Positions 60,126 to 64,000 of a DNA stretch of 64,000 nt are shown here, in pieces (the first letter of the stretch is position 1; every line of letters starts with the position of its first letter). The stretch comes from Jeotgalibacillus malaysiensis (GTDB taxonomy: Bacteria > Bacillota > Bacilli > Bacillales > Jeotgalibacillaceae). The stretch is taken from contig CP009416.1 of assembly GCA_000818095.1 (NCBI GenBank), positions 631,501 to 695,500 on the forward strand, read 5' to 3'. Position numbers and translations under genes: made by a program. A model generated the notes under the pieces. That model had not been told where the DNA came from. It worked only from the letters and a program-made list of their open reading frames with translations, and made no database searches.

Positions 60126-61265
60126 TTAGGCAATTCTTTTTTGGTGCATAACAATGGATAGAAGAATTGCCGGTGCGACAGCGATGCTCATGCCGGTAAA
60201 GGCAAGGCCTGAGTCGATATCATAAAGTACGCCGCCGACTTGTGTCAGAACAGCAGCACTCAGCCCCATACCAAGTGAAGCATATACACCCTGCGCTGTC
60301 GGAATCAGCTGTTTATCGACTGATCTGTATAAATAGCGGATAAACGCATAATGCGCCAGACCGAACGTTAGTGAATGAAACAGTTGTGTGACAAGGAAAA
60401 TCCAGAGCGACGGGAACAGACCGACCAGCGCCCATCTGACTACAGCTGCAATAGAGGCAATGAAAAACATAAATGCAGCAGGCCTGTTTTTGAAAAATTT
60501 ATCTGCTACTGCAAAGAACACAATTTCTGATAAAACAGCGATATTTAAAATAAATCCTATATAGGCTGTCGATACATTTAGTTCCTGCAGATAAATAAAG
60601 CCATAATTATAGTATGAGGCATGAGCCCCCTGAATCAGGACGCAAATCGTAATAACGAGTATGAAACCCGGCGTCTTAAATACAGCTGCATAACTGCCGC
60701 GCTTTGGACTGACTTTTTCCTGCAGGGCATCAGGTGCATATTGAAAAGCACCAGCGATCATCATGACTGAGCCGACAACCATAACAGCAAAAATAGACGA
60801 TTCTGTCCAGATCGCTGCGACAAGACCAACTACAATTAAGCCGACGGTATAGCCGATTGAACCCCATGAGCGGCTTCTTCCGTAATGAATATTGTTCGTC
60901 CGCATCAGGAGTGAAGCGTTACTCTCCATCATTGGTAATATATTTGGATAAAATAAACTGAATAAAATCATCACGATCATCAGTCCGGTAAAAGAATCAA
61001 CCGGTATAAAAAACATAAGAATAATCGTTGAAACCACAGGCAGTGCTTTCATTAAAAAAGCCAGTGAGAACCGCTTACTGAGCTCAGGAAATAAAAACAG
61101 TGTAGAAAATGACCGGGCAAATAAACCCGCTGCAATGATCGAACTTGCTGCAGCTACCGTCAAATCCTTTTCATATACAAGCCATCCTGTCCAGTAAGGA
61201 AGAAAAATACCCCATGTGAAAAAGAATGTAAAGAAATTAATCGAAAGCCAGGATTGTGCTTTCAT
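60126..61265 (-). CDS. MFS transporter (HcaT/MFS_1-like family)
   Basis: 379 residues, 12 helices in two halves. N-terminal WLSINFFTFFFTWGIFLPYWTGWL and the IHYGRSRSWGSIGYTVG block between helices 4 and 5 typify the 3-phenylpropionate/nucleoside-like MFS_1_like group. Substrate unknown. Start at 61265 has TGGAGCG upstream; the ATG 15 bases earlier is part of that site. Confidence 0.8.
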   Translation of the reverse strand: MKAQSWLSINFFTFFFTWGIFLPYWTGWLVYEKDLTVAAASSIIAAGLFARSFSTLFLFPELSKRFSLAFLMKALPVVSTIILMFFIPVDSFTGLMIVMILFSLFYPNILPMMESNASLLMRTNNIHYGRSRSWGSIGYTVGLIVVGLVAAIWTESSIFAVMVVGSVMMIAGAFQYAPDALQEKVSPKRGSYAAVFKTPGFILVITICVLIQGAHASYYNYGFIYLQELNVSTAYIGFILNIAVLSEIVFFAVADKFFKNRPAAFMFFIASIAAVVRWALVGLFPSLWIFLVTQLFHSLTFGLAHYAFIRYLYRSVDKQLIPTAQGVYASLGMGLSAAVLTQVGGVLYDIDSGLAFTGMSIAVAPAILLSIVMHQKRIA

Positions 61266-61320
61266 CTGATCACGCTCCATTCAGCAAATGAAAGTTTGCC
61301 ATGAGCTAGTATAGCATAAA

Positions 61321-61357
61321 AAAAACTGCCGGAAGCGAATATTCGCTTCCGGCAGCT
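61321..61357 (-). terminator. terminator of the ohr-like gene
   Basis: CTGCCGGAAGCGAATA self-complementary stem (61327-61355), with T7 on the minus strand. Confidence 0.88.
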
Positions 61358-61365
61358 GAACCAGA

Positions 61366-61782
61366 TTATACAGCTTTAATATCTAAATCTACATCAATAT
61401 TTCCACGTGTTGCCTTTGAATAAGGGCAGAAATCATGTGCTTTTTTCAGCAGCTCTTCAGCCTCATCCTGTGATACACCGCTCACTTCTACTTCAAGCTT
61501 CACGGAAATCTTCACGCCATCATCTTTCTCATCTTTATTCAGGCTCACATGCGCAGTTGTCGTAGACTCTACTTTCTTACCCGCATTTTTCGCCATGAGA
61601 TTAAATGCACCATCGAAGCATGCAGAATAGCCGGCAGCGAATAATTGCTCGGGATTCGATTTACCTTCCGGATCCTGACCGTCACCTGGCATTGCCAGAT
61701 CAAGCTGGATTAAATCATCTGAAGATTTCACATGTCCATTTCTACCATTCTTAGCAGTTGCACTACTCGTCAAAATTGCCAT
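61366..61782 (-). CDS. Ohr/OsmC-family organic hydroperoxide peroxidase
   Basis: 138 residues. NPEQLFAAGYSACFDGAF with the peroxidatic Cys and DFCPYSKATRGNIDVDL with the resolving Cys give the Ohr subfamily rather than OsmC. Reduces organic hydroperoxides with dihydrolipoyl thiols. Start at 61782 (MAILTSSATAKNGRNG) with TGGAGATGAG upstream. No OhrR-type operator was recognised. Confidence 0.9.
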   Translation of the reverse strand: MAILTSSATAKNGRNGHVKSSDDLIQLDLAMPGDGQDPEGKSNPEQLFAAGYSACFDGAFNLMAKNAGKKVESTTTAHVSLNKDEKDDGVKISVKLEVEVSGVSQDEAEELLKKAHDFCPYSKATRGNIDVDLDIKAV

Positions 61783-61931
61783 CAATCTCATCTCCATTTC
61801 ATGTTTTAAAGAATTTTAACTACTCTAATATGATTCACTTTTGAAGAGGTTATTAAACATTCAATTAAAACTACAGAATAAATATTGCTTCTGTATATTT
61901 AATGGAGATATTGTATGGTTAATCTAATAGA

Positions 61932-62050
61932 GGTGAACGGAGCGTAGGGCGGCGACTCCGGGACGATTAGAGGGAAGCTGAGACCCCACAGGCGAAGCCG
62001 AGCTCAGCAACCTCCGTCCGGAAAGCGTCCGCCCGAAGCGCAGTGAACCG
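61932..62050. repeat. dispersed imperfect palindrome, copy J
   Basis: GGCGGCGACTCCGGGACGAT, GCTGAGACCCCACAGGCG and GTCCGGAAAGCGTCCGCCCG, matching copy B. It carries a deletion of about nine bases in the centre. Outer GGTGAACGGAGCG / CGCAGTGAACCGG flanks. Confidence 0.8.
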
Positions 62051-62167
62051 GTTTGAAAGTAAATTCCAAACATTTAAAGACATTTCCCGAATTACTACAT
62101 AGATCACTACTTTTTTGATAAACTGAAAGAATGTAGAGAAACGCATGTAGAAAGGGACCTGAACAGC

Positions 62168-63025
62168 ATGAGACTGGAAAATAACCAAAAAAAGAGAAGA
62201 ACAAAATGGTGGATCGCACTTGGCGCAACCGTAACGATTTTAGCCGGTGCTTCATTAGGTGCACTGAGTGCATATAACTGGTCTCCTGAAGAAACAATTG
62301 AAGGCCTGTTTGGCATATCAGTTCAGCAATCACTTACACAACAAAATCATGAAGAGCGCAGTATAGATGAAGATGTAAAGGAAATGTCACGAACGGAAAA
62401 TGATGAGAAATCAGAGGAGCCGGCAGATCCAGTAGAACCTGATGAAAATGCTGAAGGTGATACTGCCTACCCTGATGAACCGGAAAGGACACCTGAAACG
62501 ATGGAAGAACCTACTTATGTACAGGGTGTACTAATTGCAAATAAAGAATATCCGCTGCCAACAGATTATGCACCTGGTGAAGACCCGGAAGCACGTGCAG
62601 CATATGATGAGATGCAGGCTGCTGCTGCAGAAGCCGGGCACAGCCTTGTTGCCTTCAGTACTTTCAGATCTTATGACTATCAGACAGACCTTTATAATCG
62701 CTATGTAGAACAGCATGGACAGGAGGAAGCAGACCGCTTCAGTGCAAGACCCGGCTATTCTGAACACCAGACTGGACTTGGATTTGATATCGGAGCTGAA
62801 GGTCAGGAAGAACATTGGGCAAGTGACAGCTTCAAGGATACGAAAGAAGCAAAGTGGCTGGCAGAAAATGCTCATCAATACGGTTTTATCCTGCGTTATC
62901 CTGCAGGGAAAGAGCATATCACCGGCTATCAGTATGAATCCTGGCATTTCCGCTATCTCGGAGAAGAGCTTGCAACGAAAGTTTATGAGAGTGGATTAAC
63001 GCTTGAGGAATATCTCGGGATCTAA
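62168..63025 (+). CDS. VanY-type D-alanyl-D-alanine carboxypeptidase (M15B)
   Basis: 285 residues. Cytoplasmic basic N-tail, one transmembrane helix (about 13-35), an acidic Pro/Glu linker (60-118), then the M15B domain with zinc ligands His200 and Asp207 (SEHQTGLGFD) and His260 (ESWHF; catalytic Glu257). Trims peptidoglycan stem peptides outside the membrane. No van resistance genes nearby, so housekeeping. GAAAGGGAC ribosome site. Confidence 0.9.
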   Translation: MRLENNQKKRRTKWWIALGATVTILAGASLGALSAYNWSPEETIEGLFGISVQQSLTQQNHEERSIDEDVKEMSRTENDEKSEEPADPVEPDENAEGDTAYPDEPERTPETMEEPTYVQGVLIANKEYPLPTDYAPGEDPEARAAYDEMQAAAAEAGHSLVAFSTFRSYDYQTDLYNRYVEQHGQEEADRFSARPGYSEHQTGLGFDIGAEGQEEHWASDSFKDTKEAKWLAENAHQYGFILRYPAGKEHITGYQYESWHFRYLGEELATKVYESGLTLEEYLGI

Positions 63026-63057
63026 AAGAATATATTTCCTGGGAAATGAAAAAGATA

Positions 63058-63093
63058 GACTGAAAGGCAGCCGCTGCCCTTCAGTCTTTTTTT
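63058..63093 (+). terminator. intrinsic terminator
   Basis: GACTGAAAGGCAG / CTGCCCTTCAGTC (one mismatch) and T7. Confidence 0.85.
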
Positions 63094-63174
63094 GCATCAT
63101 TTAATTCTTAGTTTCCCTAAACATATTTTTCCGTTATACTACTATTCAGAAGAGTCAAATAATGGAGGATCAGG

Positions 63175-64000
63175 ATGAGAACCAGAATTGGGAAATTACT
63201 CATACAATGGGTGGCAGCGTTCGTTGTATTGATGCTTTTATTATTGCTGCCAAGAGATATGGAAATCGAGTCAGGACCATCAGGGGAATTTGTGGCTGCG
63301 CATTATCAATATTCTTTCAGCGCACATGTTGAAAGTGTAAAAGGATTTCTCGCCCCGATCTTGAACGGTGAAGGACTTGGTAATGACCGTTATAACAGAC
63401 CATTTTTCGGGCATGCCTGGGAAATGATGCAGCGCAGCCTGTGGCTCATTATTCCTGCGTTTTTTATCAGTATTTTAGCAGGTGTTGCAAAAGGGGTATT
63501 TGATTTTAGAACGCGCCACGGAAAAAGGAAAGTAGTCGGGCTTCAAACGACCTGGTTAGGACTTTCTGTACCTGACCTTGTGTTTATTGTATTTATTCAG
63601 ATGACGCTGATGTATCTGAATATGAAGGGCATCATCACCGGTCTGAGTCTGTATAGTGCAGGGAATCCGGAAGCAGTTGTTATGAACGTCATTTACTTAT
63701 CAGTCTTTCCAATGTTTTATTTAGCAAATGTGACGTTCCAGGCACTCAGTGATGAAAATGGAGCGGAATATATCAGGACAGCAAGGGCAAAAGGGGTTTC
63801 CTCGTATAAGCTGCTATACATACATATGCTCAGGAACGGACTGGCTAAGATTTTTGTTCACACCAACACCGTCGTCCTTTATTTATTATCTAATCTGTTT
63901 GTCATTGAGTACCTGACGCAATATAAAGGAGCTGCATATTACTTTAAAGAATATGTCACAGTCTCAACCAGAATTGTCGATGGACAGTCATTAAATCTGA
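63175..64000 (+). CDS. peptide-type ABC transporter permease, 3'-truncated by window edge
   Basis: 275 codons are visible without a stop. N-terminal hydrophobic helix (about 9-27), an extracellular segment, further helices from about 85, and the permease coupling loop EYIRTARAKGVSSYKLLYIH (about 201-220). BPD_transp_1 family, OppB/DppB/AppB group, but more divergent than the Dpp-type permease at 20.3 kb. RBS TGGAGG with an 8-base gap to the ATG. Probably first of another transporter operon continuing outside. Confidence 0.82.
   Translation, partial: MRTRIGKLLIQWVAAFVVLMLLLLLPRDMEIESGPSGEFVAAHYQYSFSAHVESVKGFLAPILNGEGLGNDRYNRPFFGHAWEMMQRSLWLIIPAFFISILAGVAKGVFDFRTRHGKRKVVGLQTTWLGLSVPDLVFIVFIQMTLMYLNMKGIITGLSLYSAGNPEAVVMNVIYLSVFPMFYLANVTFQALSDENGAEYIRTARAKGVSSYKLLYIHMLRNGLAKIFVHTNTVVLYLLSNLFVIEYLTQYKGAAYYFKEYVTVSTRIVDGQSLNL

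Noticed and set aside
62004-62333. Minus-strand frames over repeat copy J and the start of the VanY-like gene
   Set aside because: Antisense to a clear signal-anchor protein and repeat; no ribosome site.

Overview
The window reads as chromosomal DNA of a low-to-moderate G+C Bacillaceae/Caryophanaceae bacterium, possibly Jeotgalibacillus-like. The evidence is strong GGAGG ribosome sites, sigma-A promoters, many intrinsic terminators, and Bacillus-type gene families (LytST, YodB/CatR-type HxlR, CstR, TcyABC, YfiY-type siderophore uptake, YkvS/DUF2187, YceI, PopT). A C30-type carotenoid desaturase and a BCCT betaine-type transporter suggest a pigmented, salt-tolerant organism. No rRNA, tRNA, prophage, transposase or CRISPR array was seen.

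Layout. 1-4.7 kb: sulfur assimilation (metY fragment, metX, ssuACB-like sulfonate ABC transporter), then a DDAH-like hydrolase. 5.7-9.1 kb: a small charged protein, an acyl-CoA ligase, a repeat-filled gap and YceI behind an operator-bearing promoter. 9.2-15.7 kb: FxLYD membrane protein, HtrA-like protease, a redox-type HxlR regulator, ketopantoate reductase homologue, chemoreceptor and DUF1002 protein. 16.1-22.2 kb: a five-gene Dpp/Opp peptide transporter. 22.2-24 kb: MscL, an alpha/beta hydrolase, CHY zinc finger. 24.5-28.6 kb: LytS-LytT plus CstA. 29-36.3 kb: ICMT-like methyltransferase, carotenoid desaturase, BCCT transporter, small enzymes, a leader-ORF/terminator unit and an RsgA GTPase. 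36.4-43.7 kb: persulfide-detoxification operon (CstB-like, rhodanese, TusA-rhodanese), cystine ABC transporter, HAD hydrolase. 43.8-48 kb: siderophore uptake with Fur sites. 48-55.5 kb: small stress and membrane proteins, CstR, pullulanase, azoreductase, and a frameshifted DUF4870 gene. 55.8-64 kb: PopT, lipid kinase, SDR, acidic lipoprotein, pyroglutamyl peptidase, MFS, Ohr, VanY-like peptidase, and the start of another peptide permease.

Themes. Sulfur handling recurs (Met synthesis, sulfonate and cystine import, persulfide oxidation). The cst-type operon carries a CsoR-family palindrome at its promoter and a CstR regulator lies about 11 kb away. Electrophile/oxidant defence recurs too (AzoR, YodB/CatR-like regulator, an MhqR-like operator before yceI, Ohr).

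The unusual content is intergenic. There are ten copies of a ~115-155 bp imperfect palindrome. Five arrays keep a near-exact 21-bp period with three different core words. A 53-bp tandem array carries Fur-box-like words at exact 53-bp steps. One free-standing promoter/24-codon ORF/terminator unit has mutually exclusive pairings, like an attenuator. Several small genes (45, 57, 53, 42 and 24 codons) are also described.
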